A stretch of 64,000 nt of DNA from Aestuariibaculum sediminum (lineage in GTDB: Bacteria; Bacteroidota; Bacteroidia; Flavobacteriales; Flavobacteriaceae): contig NZ_JACVXB010000003.1 in the NCBI RefSeq assembly GCF_014596945.1, positions 1 through 64,000 of the forward strand. Direction: 5' to 3'. The notes under the pieces are model-generated. The model did no database searches. It was not told the DNA's origin and saw only the letters and a program-made list of their open reading frames with translations. Below are positions 1-7,997 of this stretch, in pieces. How positions within the stretch are numbered: position 1 is the first letter of the stretch; every line of letters starts with the position of its first letter. Position numbers and translations under genes: made by a program.

Positions 1-26
1 CTAGCAACATCGCCGCTAACGGGCTG

Positions 27-58
27 CAAATATACCCCGCTTTTTCCTTACCAAACAA
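27..58 (-). promoter_or_regulatory. Leftward promoter reading out of the window
   Basis: On the minus strand a perfect Bacteroidota -7 element TATATTTG lies at 34-27, with TTG triplets at 54-52 and 58-56 (spacers 17 and 21 nt) that could serve as the -33 element. The bases after the -7 box (CAGCCCG) resemble those after the tRNA-Lys promoter at 14984-14991 (CACCCG), so a stable-RNA gene or strongly expressed gene may start just beyond the left edge. The gene itself is outside the window. Confidence 0.5.
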
Positions 59-357
59 ACTTTTTTTATCCTTTTTTTTACCTCCCTAGCTAAGCCCTTG
101 TTTTCTAAAACTTTAATTTCTTTAATAATAAAAATCAATAACCGATAATGGAGAATGAAACGTTATAGTATACATATTATTATTGTTAACTGGTTTGGGT
201 TTTACTAAATGAAAACCTTTAACTGTAATTTATTTGTTATAAGTTGTAAGCAATAAGAATCTTTAGCCTTTTGGGCTTTAGACCTAACCAAATGTTCTCG
301 ACACTATTTCTCGTAGTCTCGAACCCACCCATACTGACACTCATTTTTCCCTTGTTT
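59..357. other. Intergenic stretch with no recognised gene
   Basis: AT-rich sequence between the leftward promoter and the structured element. I see no credible reading frame or tRNA. A short AGCC/GGCT stem and three scattered CTCG tetramers occur around 265-330, but nothing that supports a call. Confidence 0.5.
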
Positions 358-449
358 GCGTTAGGGATAGTAGTGGATAGCCCACAGTGAGGTACGAGCG
401 AGGACTTGTAACGTATAGCCCGACCCGAAGCTTAAGCGAAGGGAAACGC
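358..449 (+). ncRNA. Conserved structured intergenic element, copy 1
   Basis: The block starts with GCGTTAGGGAT and ends with AACGCC; the terminal GCGTT (358-362) can pair with AACGC (445-449). Inside, TACGAG (393-398) pairs with CTTGTA (405-410) around a 6-nt loop, and AGCCCGACCC precedes a CCC...GGG arm. A second copy with the same landmarks lies on the minus strand at 42831-42923. From memory the pattern resembles a flavobacterial structured RNA, possibly Rfam Flavo-1; that name is not verified. It lies about 40 nt upstream of the thrS promoter on the same strand, so it may be an independent small RNA rather than a leader. Confidence 0.55.
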
Positions 450-489
450 CCTATTCTATTAATTTAATAAAATTATACATACATATATA

Positions 490-520
490 TTGTATGTCTT
501 TTTTTATCCTATTATCTTTG
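490..520 (+). promoter_or_regulatory. thrS promoter
   Basis: TTG at 490-492 and TATCTTTG (perfect TAnnTTTG) at 513-520 are separated by 20 nt, the usual flavobacterial primary-sigma geometry. Transcription should start near 525. The in-frame ATG at 494 therefore lies inside the promoter, so the ATG at 542 is the start of thrS. Confidence 0.7.
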
Positions 521-541
521 CAGTCGAATTTAAAATATTTT

Positions 542-2476
542 ATGATACATATAACATTGCCCGACGGAAGTGTAAGATCGTACGAAGCGAACGTTACACC
601 TATGGATGTCGCTAAAAGCATAAGTGAAGGATTTGCCCGAAATGTAATTTCGGCTAGTTTTAATGGTACAACAGTTGAAACAGTAACCCCTTTAACCACC
701 GATGGCTCGCTAGTGTTATATACATGGAATGATAAAGCAGGTAAAACCGCTTTCTGGCACTCTTCTGCTCACGTATTAGCACAAGCTATTGAGGAATTAT
801 ACCTTGGAGCCAAATTAACTATTGGTCCAGCGATTGATAATGGCTTTTATTACGATGTAGATTTTGGTGAACATTCGGTATCGGAAAAGGATTTTAAAGC
901 TATTGAAAACAAAATGCTAGAAATAGCCAGAGGAAAGCATGATTTTAAAATGCGCTCAGCAACTAAGGCTGAAGCGTTGGCTTTATATGAGAACAATCCG
1001 TTTAAAACAGAATTAATTGAAAATCTGGAAGACGGTACGATCACATTTTGTGATCACTCGACTTTTACCGATTTATGTCGTGGAGGCCATATTCCTAATA
1101 CTGGAATTATTAAAGCTGTAAAAATATTAAGTGTAGCTGGCGCTTACTGGAGAGGAGATGAAAACAAACCACAACTTACACGCGTGTACGGTATTTCATT
1201 TCCGAAACAAAAAGAACTAACGGAATATCTGGCTTTATTGGAAGAGGCAAAAAAACGTGACCACAGAAAATTAGGTAAAGAATTAGAGTTATTTACATTT
1301 TCGACTAAAGTTGGTCAAGGTTTACCGTTGTGGTTGCCAAAAGGTGCTGCATTACGTGAACGCTTAGAAAACTTTTTAAAGGCAGCACAAAAGAAAGCTG
1401 GATATGAAATGGTGGTAACCCCACATATAGGACAAAAAGAATTATACGAAACCTCTGGGCATTATGCTAAGTATGGTGCCGATAGTTTTCAACCTATTAA
1501 TACACCAAAAGAAGGTGAAGAGTTTTTATTAAAACCTATGAACTGTCCGCACCACTGTGAAATTTACAATAACAGCCAGTGGTCGTACAAAGATTTACCA
1601 AAACGCTATGCCGAATTTGGTACCGTTTATCGTTATGAACAAAGTGGTGAATTACATGGTTTAACGCGTGTTCGTGGTTTTACTCAAGATGATGCCCACT
1701 TATTCTGTACGCCAGATCAGTTAGATGCCGAGTTTAAAAACGTGATTGATTTAGTATTGTATGTTTTTGGCTCGCTAGGTTTTGAAAACTTTACTGCACA
1801 GGTTTCTGTAAGGGATCCTGAAAATCCCGACAAATACATTGGTAAGGTTGAAAACTGGGAAAAAGCCGAACAAGCCATTATCAATGCTGCTAAAGACAAA
1901 GGATTAAATTTTGTTATAGAAACAGGCGAAGCCGCTTTTTACGGGCCAAAGCTTGATTTTATGGTAAAAGACGCGCTCGGTCGTCAATGGCAATTAGGAA
2001 CGATTCAGGTAGATTACAATTTACCAGAGCGTTTCAATTTAACTTATAAAGGAAGTGACAATGAGCTGCACCGTCCAGTTATGATTCACCGTGCTCCTTT
2101 TGGAAGTATGGAACGATTTATTGCTATTTTACTCGAACATACAGCTGGAAATTTCCCGTTGTGGCTCATGCCAACACAGGCTATTATCCTGTCAATTAGC
2201 GAGAAATATGAAAAATACGCGGAAAAAGTTTTAAATTTGCTAGAAAATAACGAAATTCGCGCCCTTGTAGACCATAGAAATGAGACTATAGGGAAGAAAA
2301 TTCGGGAAGCCGAAATGCAAAAACACCCGTATATGATTATAATTGGTGAGCAAGAAGCAAACGAAAACAAAATCACTGTGCGTCAACATGGTGGAAATGA
2401 TTTAGGGATGATTTCAGTAGAAGATTTCTCTAAAATTATAACAGAAGAAATAAGCAAAACGTTAAAACCGTTTTAA
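542..2476 (+). CDS. thrS: Threonine--tRNA ligase
   Basis: Cytosolic class II aminoacyl-tRNA synthetase (644 aa) that charges tRNA-Thr. In order: an N-terminal TGS domain (about residues 1-60), an editing/SAD domain with HSSAH and the CRGGH motif, and the catalytic core with the zinc-binding MNCPHH motif, RVRGFTQDD and the motif 3 segment [11 protein letters not shown], then an anticodon-binding C-terminal domain. Length is normal for the family. I chose ATG 542 because the upstream in-frame ATG at 494 sits inside the promoter and because homologues begin at MIHITLPDG. It heads the thrS-infC-rpmI-rplT order found in many bacteria; infC follows after 30 nt. Confidence 0.97.
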   Translation: MIHITLPDGSVRSYEANVTPMDVAKSISEGFARNVISASFNGTTVETVTPLTTDGSLVLYTWNDKAGKTAFWHSSAHVLAQAIEELYLGAKLTIGPAIDNGFYYDVDFGEHSVSEKDFKAIENKMLEIARGKHDFKMRSATKAEALALYENNPFKTELIENLEDGTITFCDHSTFTDLCRGGHIPNTGIIKAVKILSVAGAYWRGDENKPQLTRVYGISFPKQKELTEYLALLEEAKKRDHRKLGKELELFTFSTKVGQGLPLWLPKGAALRERLENFLKAAQKKAGYEMVVTPHIGQKELYETSGHYAKYGADSFQPINTPKEGEEFLLKPMNCPHHCEIYNNSQWSYKDLPKRYAEFGTVYRYEQSGELHGLTRVRGFTQDDAHLFCTPDQLDAEFKNVIDLVLYVFGSLGFENFTAQVSVRDPENPDKYIGKVENWEKAEQAIINAAKDKGLNFVIETGEAAFYGPKLDFMVKDALGRQWQLGTIQVDYNLPERFNLTYKGSDNELHRPVMIHRAPFGSMERFIAILLEHTAGNFPLWLMPTQAIILSISEKYEKYAEKVLNLLENNEIRALVDHRNETIGKKIREAEMQKHPYMIIIGEQEANENKITVRQHGGNDLGMISVEDFSKIITEEISKTLKPF

Positions 2477-2506
2477 AAATAAAGTTTAACTAAAAATTTA
2501 AGAGCC

Positions 2507-3055
2507 ATAGCAATTAGAAGAAAATCACAGCCCAAGTCAAGGGTTTCAAAAGAGGACAAACACAGAATTAACTCTAGAATTACCGCGCCTAAAGTTCGCC
2601 TTGTTGGTGATAACGTTGAAGTTGGAATTTACTCTACAAAAGACGCTTTAAGAATAGCGCAAGAACAAGAGTTCGATTTGGTAGAGATTTCTCCAAATGC
2701 AGACCCTCCTGTTTGTAAAGTGATGGACTACAAGAAGTTCCTTTACGAACAAAAGAAACGTGATAAAGCATTAAAAGCTAAGGCTACAAAGGTAGTTATA
2801 AAAGAAATTCGTTTTGGACCGCAAACCGACGATCACGATTACGAATTTAAAAAGAAACATGCTGAAAAGTTTCTAAAAGAAGGAGCTAAACTTAAAGCAT
2901 TTGTATTCTTTAAAGGACGTTCTATTATATTCAAAGAGCAAGGTCAGATACTGTTGCTTCGTTTGGCACAGGATCTTGAAGAGTATGGTAAAGTAGAACA
3001 AATGCCTAAATTAGAAGGAAAGCGTATGACTATGTTTATTGCTCCTAAAAAGTAA
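2507..3055 (+). CDS. infC: Translation initiation factor IF-3 (non-canonical start codon)
   Basis: IF-3 (about 182 aa) binds the 30S subunit and checks start codon and initiator tRNA. The N-terminal domain and linker ([32 protein letters not shown]) and the C-terminal domain ([23 protein letters not shown]) are complete. No ATG, GTG or TTG occurs in frame between the stop codon at 2480-2482 and a TTG at 2678, which lies deep inside the conserved N-terminal domain. Family alignment (MAIRRK) puts the start at ATA 2507, with ATT 2513 as the alternative. In E. coli infC starts with AUU, which lets IF-3 repress its own translation; the same logic is inferred here. Confidence 0.9.
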   Translation: MAIRRKSQPKSRVSKEDKHRINSRITAPKVRLVGDNVEVGIYSTKDALRIAQEQEFDLVEISPNADPPVCKVMDYKKFLYEQKKRDKALKAKATKVVIKEIRFGPQTDDHDYEFKKKHAEKFLKEGAKLKAFVFFKGRSIIFKEQGQILLLRLAQDLEEYGKVEQMPKLEGKRMTMFIAPKK

Positions 3056-3090
3056 TAAACTTTTAATCACGTAAAAAGAAATGTATTAGG

Positions 3091-3148
3091 TGCTGAAATG
3101 AATAAAATTTCAGCAAAAAAAGATAAGATGCTGAACTAAATTCAGCAT
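3091..3148 (+). promoter_or_regulatory. Twin-hairpin leader upstream of rpmI
   Basis: Two stem-loops: 3091-3099 pairs with 3107-3115 (9 bp, TGCTGAAAT arm) and 3128-3135 pairs with 3141-3148 (8 bp, ATGCTGAA arm). Both share TGCTGAA/TTCAGCA, so the arms could also pair across hairpins. No U-tract follows, so they are not simple terminators. By position (between infC and rpmI) they could be the site where L20 controls rpmI-rplT or an RNase site; that is inference. Confidence 0.45.
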
Positions 3149-3188
3149 AGAGATATTAAGCGAGATAATTAAAACCTAGGAAAAGAAG

Positions 3189-3386
3189 ATGCCTAAAATG
3201 AAAACTAAATCTAGTGCCAAAAAACGTTTCAAGTTAACCGGTACTGGTAAAATTAAAAGAAAGCACGCGTTTAAAAGTCACATCTTAACAAAGAAGTCTA
3301 AAAAACGTAAGTTAGCTTTAACTCATGACACTTTAGTAGATAAAGCAGATGAGAACAATGTTAAAACCATGTTACGTTTAAAGTAA
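3189..3386 (+). CDS. rpmI: Large ribosomal subunit protein L35
   Basis: Small, strongly basic protein (65 aa) of the 50S subunit. It starts [15 protein letters not shown] and has the family signature with [14 protein letters not shown] and [12 protein letters not shown]. Length and sequence are typical. It is the third gene of the operon, 133 nt after infC, and that spacer holds two hairpins that may control it. rplT follows after 103 nt. Confidence 0.97.
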   Translation: MPKMKTKSSAKKRFKLTGTGKIKRKHAFKSHILTKKSKKRKLALTHDTLVDKADENNVKTMLRLK

Positions 3387-3489
3387 CAAAAGTTTTAACC
3401 GGTTATTAAATAAATTATAAACCCTGGAGTTAGGCAAATAAAAGAATTCAGAATTATAGAATCGCCTACTACAAAAAACATTTTAAATT

Positions 3490-3834
3490 ATGCCAAGATC
3501 AGTAAATTCTGTAGCAAAAAGAGCCAGAAGAAAAAAGGTTCTTAAACAAGCTAAAGGTTACTTCGGACGTCGTAAAAACGTTTGGACAGTAGCTAAAAAT
3601 GCGGTTGACAAAGCGATGCAATACTCGTACAGAGACCGTAGAAACAAAAAGAGAACATTCCGTGCATTATGGATTACACGTATTAACGCTGGAGCCCGTT
3701 TACATGGTTTATCTTATTCTCAATTTATGGGGAAATTAAAAGCTAATGATATCGAATTAAACCGTAAGGTTTTAGCCGATTTAGCGATGAATAACCCAGA
3801 GGCTTTTAAAGCCGTAGTAGAGAAAGTAAAATAA
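3490..3834 (+). CDS. rplT: Large ribosomal subunit protein L20
   Basis: 114-aa 50S assembly protein with the characteristic N-terminal basic extension ([27 protein letters not shown]) and the globular part [16 protein letters not shown] and [13 protein letters not shown]. In other bacteria L20 also represses translation of rpmI and itself by binding the mRNA leader. The gene closes the operon and is followed by a strong bidirectional terminator at 3875-3907. Confidence 0.97.
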   Translation: MPRSVNSVAKRARRKKVLKQAKGYFGRRKNVWTVAKNAVDKAMQYSYRDRRNKKRTFRALWITRINAGARLHGLSYSQFMGKLKANDIELNRKVLADLAMNNPEAFKAVVEKVK

Positions 3835-3874
3835 GGCGTTCCGCCTATTGTAAAACATATTATATTCGCTTAAT

Positions 3875-3907
3875 AAAAAATCCGATTCGAAAGAATCGGA
3901 TTTTTTT
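3875..3907. terminator. Bidirectional terminator between rplT and the YjbQ-family gene
   Basis: TCCGATTC (3881-3888) pairs with GAATCGGA (3893-3900) around a GAAA tetraloop, flanked by A6 on the left and T7 on the right, so it works on both strands between convergent genes. The stop codon of the minus-strand gene (3906-3908) lies at its edge. Confidence 0.85.
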
Positions 3908-4328
3908 ATACCCCAAAAGCGGTAATAACCAAATGGCGTTTACCTCCATAATCACGATGCTCGCATAAATAGATACCTTGCCAAATGCCCAAATTTAATG
4001 TTCCGTTAGTAATAGGAATTTGTACCGATGTTCCCAAGAGTGAGGATTTTATGTGCGCTGGCATATCATCAGAACCTTCGTAGGTGTGCTTATAATAAGA
4101 TGCATTTTCAGGAACCATTACGTTAAAATGGCTCTCAAAATCTTTACGAACGGTATAATCGGCATTTTCATTAATAGTTAAACTAGCCGAAGTGTGTTTT
4201 ATAAAAACCTGTATCTGCCCCAACTTTATTTGTTTTATTTCTGGTATAGCTGCTAAAATTTCATTTGTAATTAAATGAAAGCCTCTAGAATAAGGTTTCA
4301 ACGTGATTTCTTGCTGGAATATTTTCAT
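3906..4328 (-). CDS. YjbQ/UPF0047 family protein
   Basis: 140-aa protein of the UPF0047 family, whose members have been reported to have weak thiamine-phosphate-synthase-like activity; the true role is unsettled. Signature segments are HTSASLTINENAD, GSDDMPAHIKSSLLG and GIWQGIYLCEHRDYGGKR, containing the conserved His and Asp/Glu residues of the presumed active site. It probably forms a trimer in the cytosol, as described for relatives. It stands alone, convergent with rplT and divergent from the lipoprotein gene at 4466. Confidence 0.9.
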   Translation of the reverse strand: MKIFQQEITLKPYSRGFHLITNEILAAIPEIKQIKLGQIQVFIKHTSASLTINENADYTVRKDFESHFNVMVPENASYYKHTYEGSDDMPAHIKSSLLGTSVQIPITNGTLNLGIWQGIYLCEHRDYGGKRHLVITAFGV

Positions 4329-4465
4329 GATAATGGGTTACGATTAATTTATAATGCAAACATGTTATCCCTATAAATTAATAGTTACAAAACTACTAAA
4401 GAAACTTTACGCAGAATCACGCAACCAATATTAATATTTTACATCTTATTTAAAAACCAATTAAA

Positions 4466-4909
4466 ATGAAAAAACTGTTTTTAATATTAAGTTTAACCTA
4501 CCTATTTAGTTGCGGTATTAGCGATGATAATTCTGATAATGTAACGCCACAGGCTGTTCGTGTAGAATGGCATCTCATAAAAGTTACCGGAGGTATATCT
4601 GGTGTAAATAACAACTTCGAATTGTACGATATTGTTTGGGAATTTAATGATGAAACAGGGCAATTCACGGTGAACAACACAAACGAAGATAGTTCAATTG
4701 AAGACGGTCTAGATAGCGGTACATATGTGTTTTCAATTTTAAAAGAAGACTCGTCAAACTATTTTATTGTAAACGACACTGAATTTGCAAATATTCTGGT
4801 TGATAATAATGCTGGAGAAATGACGCTGGATCAAAACGTAACTACAGCTGGCGTAGGTTCTGATGGCTATATTTATTATTTTAAAAGTATTATTATATAC
4901 TCAGAATAA
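4466..4909 (+). CDS. Small lipoprotein, possibly lipocalin-like
   Basis: 147 aa. The N-terminus is a lipoprotein signal (MKKLFLILSLTYLFSC) followed by GISDDNSDN, resembling the acidic signal that sends Bacteroidota lipoproteins to the cell surface. The rest alternates polar and hydrophobic residues as in a beta-sandwich or small barrel (VEWHLIKVTGG, YDIVWEFNDETGQFTVNN, YYFKSI), which recalls the lipocalin-like lipoproteins common in flavobacteria. No catalytic motif is visible. It converges on the gene at 4917 with only 7 nt between them. Function unknown. Confidence 0.7.
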   Translation: MKKLFLILSLTYLFSCGISDDNSDNVTPQAVRVEWHLIKVTGGISGVNNNFELYDIVWEFNDETGQFTVNNTNEDSSIEDGLDSGTYVFSILKEDSSNYFIVNDTEFANILVDNNAGEMTLDQNVTTAGVGSDGYIYYFKSIIIYSE

Positions 4910-4916
4910 ACTAACA

Positions 4917-6185
4917 TTAAGTCTTTTGTTTCTTCTTTTTTGCAGCTGGAAATAAAATATTGTTTAAAATTAAGCGATATCCTGGTGAGTTGGGATGCAA
5001 GTCTAGCTCCGTTTTTGCATCACCTACCCTATGCTGGTAATCTTCTGGATCGTGTCCGCCATAAAAAGTAAAAAAGCCTTTTCCTTTAATGCCGTGAATA
5101 TATTTTGCTTCGCCATTAGCTTTATTTTCGCCCATAACTAATACATTCGATTTTATTTCATCTCGGGAGAAAGCTGTTGTTTGTCCCATAAACCCTTTTA
5201 CTAAAGCTGTATGGTTTTGGCATAACATGGTAGGGATAGGATCCCATTTTGCAGAAAACTCCATCAAAGAAAAATAATCCACCGACGAATGAATCATTCG
5301 TTTTCTTGTCATGTCTATAGATGAAAACTCATAAATTGTAGGGCTACGCTCCAAAGTAAAGTCGGTAAACGCAAAGGTTCGGTTGTAATCTATTTTATTT
5401 TGATAACGAGCATCGCTTGCATCACCATCAAACATAGGCTCGCAAATATCAACCCCTTCTGCTGCTAATGCGATATCAAAACTATCGGTAGCACTACACA
5501 TAGCAAACATAAACCCTCCACCAATAACATAATCTCTTATCTTTAAAGCCACAGCAAGTTTCTCTTCAGAAACCTTATTATAACCTAATTTTGTGGCTAA
5601 AGTTTCAGCTTCTTTTTTCTCTTCTATATACCAGGATGTGGCTTTGTACGCACCATAAAATTTACCGTATTGCCCTGTGAAATCTTCATGATGCAAATGC
5701 AACCAATCGAATAATAATAAACCATCGTTTAGCACCTCCTCATCATAAACTGTTTCATACGGAATTTCGGCATATTCCAACACCATGGTAACCGCATCAT
5801 CCCAAGGTAATTTTCCTTTGGGTGTGTATACCGCTACCTTTGGAGCTTTCTCTAAAACTACCGCTTCCATATTCTGGCTAGGACTACTAATTTCCTCTAG
5901 AATTTGTTCTGTTTTAGCGTTTGAAATAACTTCGAAAGATACGCCACGAATTTGGCATTCGCGCTGAATCTCCTCAGAATCGGGTAACAAAAAAGAACCT
6001 CCGCGATAATTTAGCAACCATTTCACCTTTTGTTCTTTGGTTAATATCCAATAGGTTAAACCATATGCTTTTAAATGATTTTTTTGTCCATCAGCATCCA
6101 TGGGGATAAGAATATACGATGCATAGGCATTAAAACATATACCTATTAATAGGCAAGTAAAAAGTATCTTTTTCAGCATTAACAA
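4917..6185 (-). CDS. Exported protein with glutamine-amidotransferase-like fold (often mislabelled asparagine synthetase B)
   Basis: 422 aa with an N-terminal signal peptide (LKKILFTCLLIGICFNAYA), so it acts outside the cytoplasm. Conserved stretches include YWILTKEQKVKWLLNYRGG, LLFDWLHLHHEDFTGQYGKF and GGGFMFAMCSATDSFD, where a Cys in a GGG...MCS nucleophile-elbow-like setting and GGHDPEDYQH suggest a class I glutamine-amidotransferase or ThuA-like fold. Homologues in Bacteroidota carry the label 'asparagine synthetase B', but neither the N-terminal Cys nor the ATP-PPi motif (SGGLDS) of AsnB is present. Real substrate unknown. Either ATG 6185 or the Met two codons later could be the start. 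Confidence 0.75.
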   Translation of the reverse strand: MLMLKKILFTCLLIGICFNAYASYILIPMDADGQKNHLKAYGLTYWILTKEQKVKWLLNYRGGSFLLPDSEEIQRECQIRGVSFEVISNAKTEQILEEISSPSQNMEAVVLEKAPKVAVYTPKGKLPWDDAVTMVLEYAEIPYETVYDEEVLNDGLLLFDWLHLHHEDFTGQYGKFYGAYKATSWYIEEKKEAETLATKLGYNKVSEEKLAVALKIRDYVIGGGFMFAMCSATDSFDIALAAEGVDICEPMFDGDASDARYQNKIDYNRTFAFTDFTLERSPTIYEFSSIDMTRKRMIHSSVDYFSLMEFSAKWDPIPTMLCQNHTALVKGFMGQTTAFSRDEIKSNVLVMGENKANGEAKYIHGIKGKGFFTFYGGHDPEDYQHRVGDAKTELDLHPNSPGYRLILNNILFPAAKKKKQKT

Positions 6186-6289
6186 TACAGTTTAAAGGTT
6201 ATCTTAATTCGAAATGACCAATAATTATGATACCTGAAAGATACTTAAAAAAAAAATTCTGTAGCGTGATTTTAACGGATTGTTAGATA

Positions 6290-7828
6290 TTAAAATGGTA
6301 CTTCGTCGTCATTATCATCGTTAAATGAACTGCCGAACGCCTGATCTGGACTCGCCTTAAAATTATCCGAGTTAAAGGTATCTTCTCCTCCTTCATTCAT
6401 TTTAGAATGAAATTCGAAAGGTGAATCAAAATCATCTAAATTATCGAATTTACCTAAGTGCCCTAAGAATTTCAATCGTATATTCTCTAAGCCACCATTA
6501 CGGTGCTTAGCGATAATGAATTCGGCCTGACCTTCGGTTGGTGAGCGTTCTTCATCATCCCATTCATCAATTTTATAATATTCCGGACGGTAAATAAAAC
6601 TCACAATATCGGCATCCTGTTCAATAGCTCCAGATTCACGTAAATCTGATAGTAACGGACGCTTACTACCACCACGAGTTTCTACAGCACGCGAAAGCTG
6701 CGACAGTGCAATAACAGGCACCATTAATTCCTTAGCTAAAGCCTTTAAGTTTCGCGAAATCATCGATATCTCCTGCTCACGGTTACCGGCGTGGGCGCTT
6801 CCTCCAGTCATTAACTGCAAGTAATCAATCATAATAAGTTTGATACCATGCTGTGATGACAAACGGCGAGCTTTTGCTCGTAAATCGAAAATTGAAAGCG
6901 ATGGTGTATCATCGATGTATAAAGGTGCTTTCTCTAAATCTTTAACCTTAACATTTAATTGTTCCCATTCGTGTTTTTCAAGCTTACCTGTTCTTAATTT
7001 TTCTGAAGACAATCCTGTTTCACTAGAAATTAAACGTGTAATTAACTGTACCGATGCCATCTCTAATGAAAAGAAAGCTACAGGAATATTTTGGTCTACC
7101 GCAATATTTCTCGCCATCGATAAGGTTAAGGCGGTTTTTCCCATACCAGGACGTGCCGCAACGATAATTAAATCGGATGGTTGCCACCCTGAGGTAAGTT
7201 TATCGAGTTTTGTAAATCCTGTTGGAATACCACTCAACCCTTCTTTATTAGAAATCTCTTCAATTTTCTTTTTTGCTTGAATTACTAATTCTTGCGCCGA
7301 TTCACTCGATTTCTTTATATTTCCTTGAGTAACTTCGTATAGTTTCGATTCGGCATTATCTAATAAATCAAAAACATCTTTAGTTTCGTCGTAAGAATCT
7401 TCTATAATTTCATTCGAAATCTTAATTAAACTTCGTTGAATAAATTTTTGAAGAATAATACGCGCATGGAACTCAATATGTGCAGAAGAAGACACTTTTT
7501 GCGTTAAAGAAATGAGGTAGAAATCGCCACCTGCCAATTCTAGCTTCCCATTTTTCTTTAATTGTGTTGAAACGGTTAATAAGTCAATAGGTTCGCTATT
7601 CTCGAACAACTGAAATATAGCATCAAAAATGTGTTGATGTGAATCTTTATAAAACGCATCGGCACTTAAAATATCAATAACTTCATCAACCCCTTTTTTA
7701 TCAATCATCATTGCCCCTAACACAACTTCCTCTAAATCAACAGCTTGAGGCGGTATCTTTCCTTTTTCAAGGTTGATAAGTGTACTCTTGTCTACTCTAT
7801 ATCCTTTAATTTGTTCGGGTTGTTTCAT
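6290..7828 (-). CDS. dnaB: Replicative DNA helicase DnaB
   Basis: Hexameric 5'-3' helicase of the replication fork (512 aa). The N-terminal collar domain (PPQAVDLEEVVLGAMMID) is followed by the RecA-like motor with Walker A ARPGMGKTAL, Walker B LIMIDYLQLM, and the DnaB motifs LSQLSRAVE and LRESGAIEQDAD. There is no intein. The start was placed at 7828 (MKQPEQIKGYRVDK), matching the family; the frame stays open to an ATG at 7876 but the extra 16 residues look like non-coding leader. The C-terminus ends in an acidic tail NDDDNDDEVPF that resembles the SSB C-terminal tip. Confidence 0.95.
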   Translation of the reverse strand: MKQPEQIKGYRVDKSTLINLEKGKIPPQAVDLEEVVLGAMMIDKKGVDEVIDILSADAFYKDSHQHIFDAIFQLFENSEPIDLLTVSTQLKKNGKLELAGGDFYLISLTQKVSSSAHIEFHARIILQKFIQRSLIKISNEIIEDSYDETKDVFDLLDNAESKLYEVTQGNIKKSSESAQELVIQAKKKIEEISNKEGLSGIPTGFTKLDKLTSGWQPSDLIIVAARPGMGKTALTLSMARNIAVDQNIPVAFFSLEMASVQLITRLISSETGLSSEKLRTGKLEKHEWEQLNVKVKDLEKAPLYIDDTPSLSIFDLRAKARRLSSQHGIKLIMIDYLQLMTGGSAHAGNREQEISMISRNLKALAKELMVPVIALSQLSRAVETRGGSKRPLLSDLRESGAIEQDADIVSFIYRPEYYKIDEWDDEERSPTEGQAEFIIAKHRNGGLENIRLKFLGHLGKFDNLDDFDSPFEFHSKMNEGGEDTFNSDNFKASPDQAFGSSFNDDNDDEVPF

Positions 7829-7879
7829 GTATACGAATGTAACTAAAATGAATCTTTTATCGAACAGAAAATTCATTTT

Positions 7880-7937
7880 GATTGTTAACTAATAGTCAAC
7901 AATCTAACTGTTAATAACTTAAAATAATTGTGAATAA
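7880..7937 (-). promoter_or_regulatory. Inverted repeat and DnaA-box-like site upstream of dnaB
   Basis: GATTGTTAAC at 7880-7889 and GTCAACAATC at 7895-7904 form a 10-bp inverted repeat with one mismatch and a 5-nt spacer. On the minus strand TTATTCACA at 7937-7929 matches the DnaA-box consensus TTATNCACA, and TTATTAACA nearby is one base off. The cluster lies between accA and dnaB and could be a control site for dnaB. Chance occurrence in AT-rich DNA is possible. Confidence 0.35.
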
Positions 7938-7941
7938 CCAT

Positions 7942-7974
7942 AAAAAAATCTGAAGTGTTGAACTTCAGATTTTT
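7942..7974 (-). terminator. accA terminator
   Basis: AAAATCTGAAGT (7945-7956) pairs with ACTTCAGATTTT (7962-7973) around a 5-nt loop. Read on the minus strand it is followed by a run of U from the A7 at 7942-7948, so it ends accA transcription before dnaB. Confidence 0.8.
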
Positions 7975-7997
7975 AATATATACTGTCTTTACAAGGC

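Noticed and set aside
494-541. ATG 494 as the start of thrS
   Set aside because: It lies between the -33 and -7 elements of a perfect promoter and adds 16 residues unlike any ThrRS N-terminus.
2678-3055. A shortened IF-3 starting at TTG 2678
   Set aside because: It would remove most of the conserved N-terminal domain, which is plainly encoded upstream in the same frame.
7829-7876. The 16-codon upstream extension of dnaB
   Set aside because: Residues look like untranslated leader and the family starts at MKQPEQ-like sequence.
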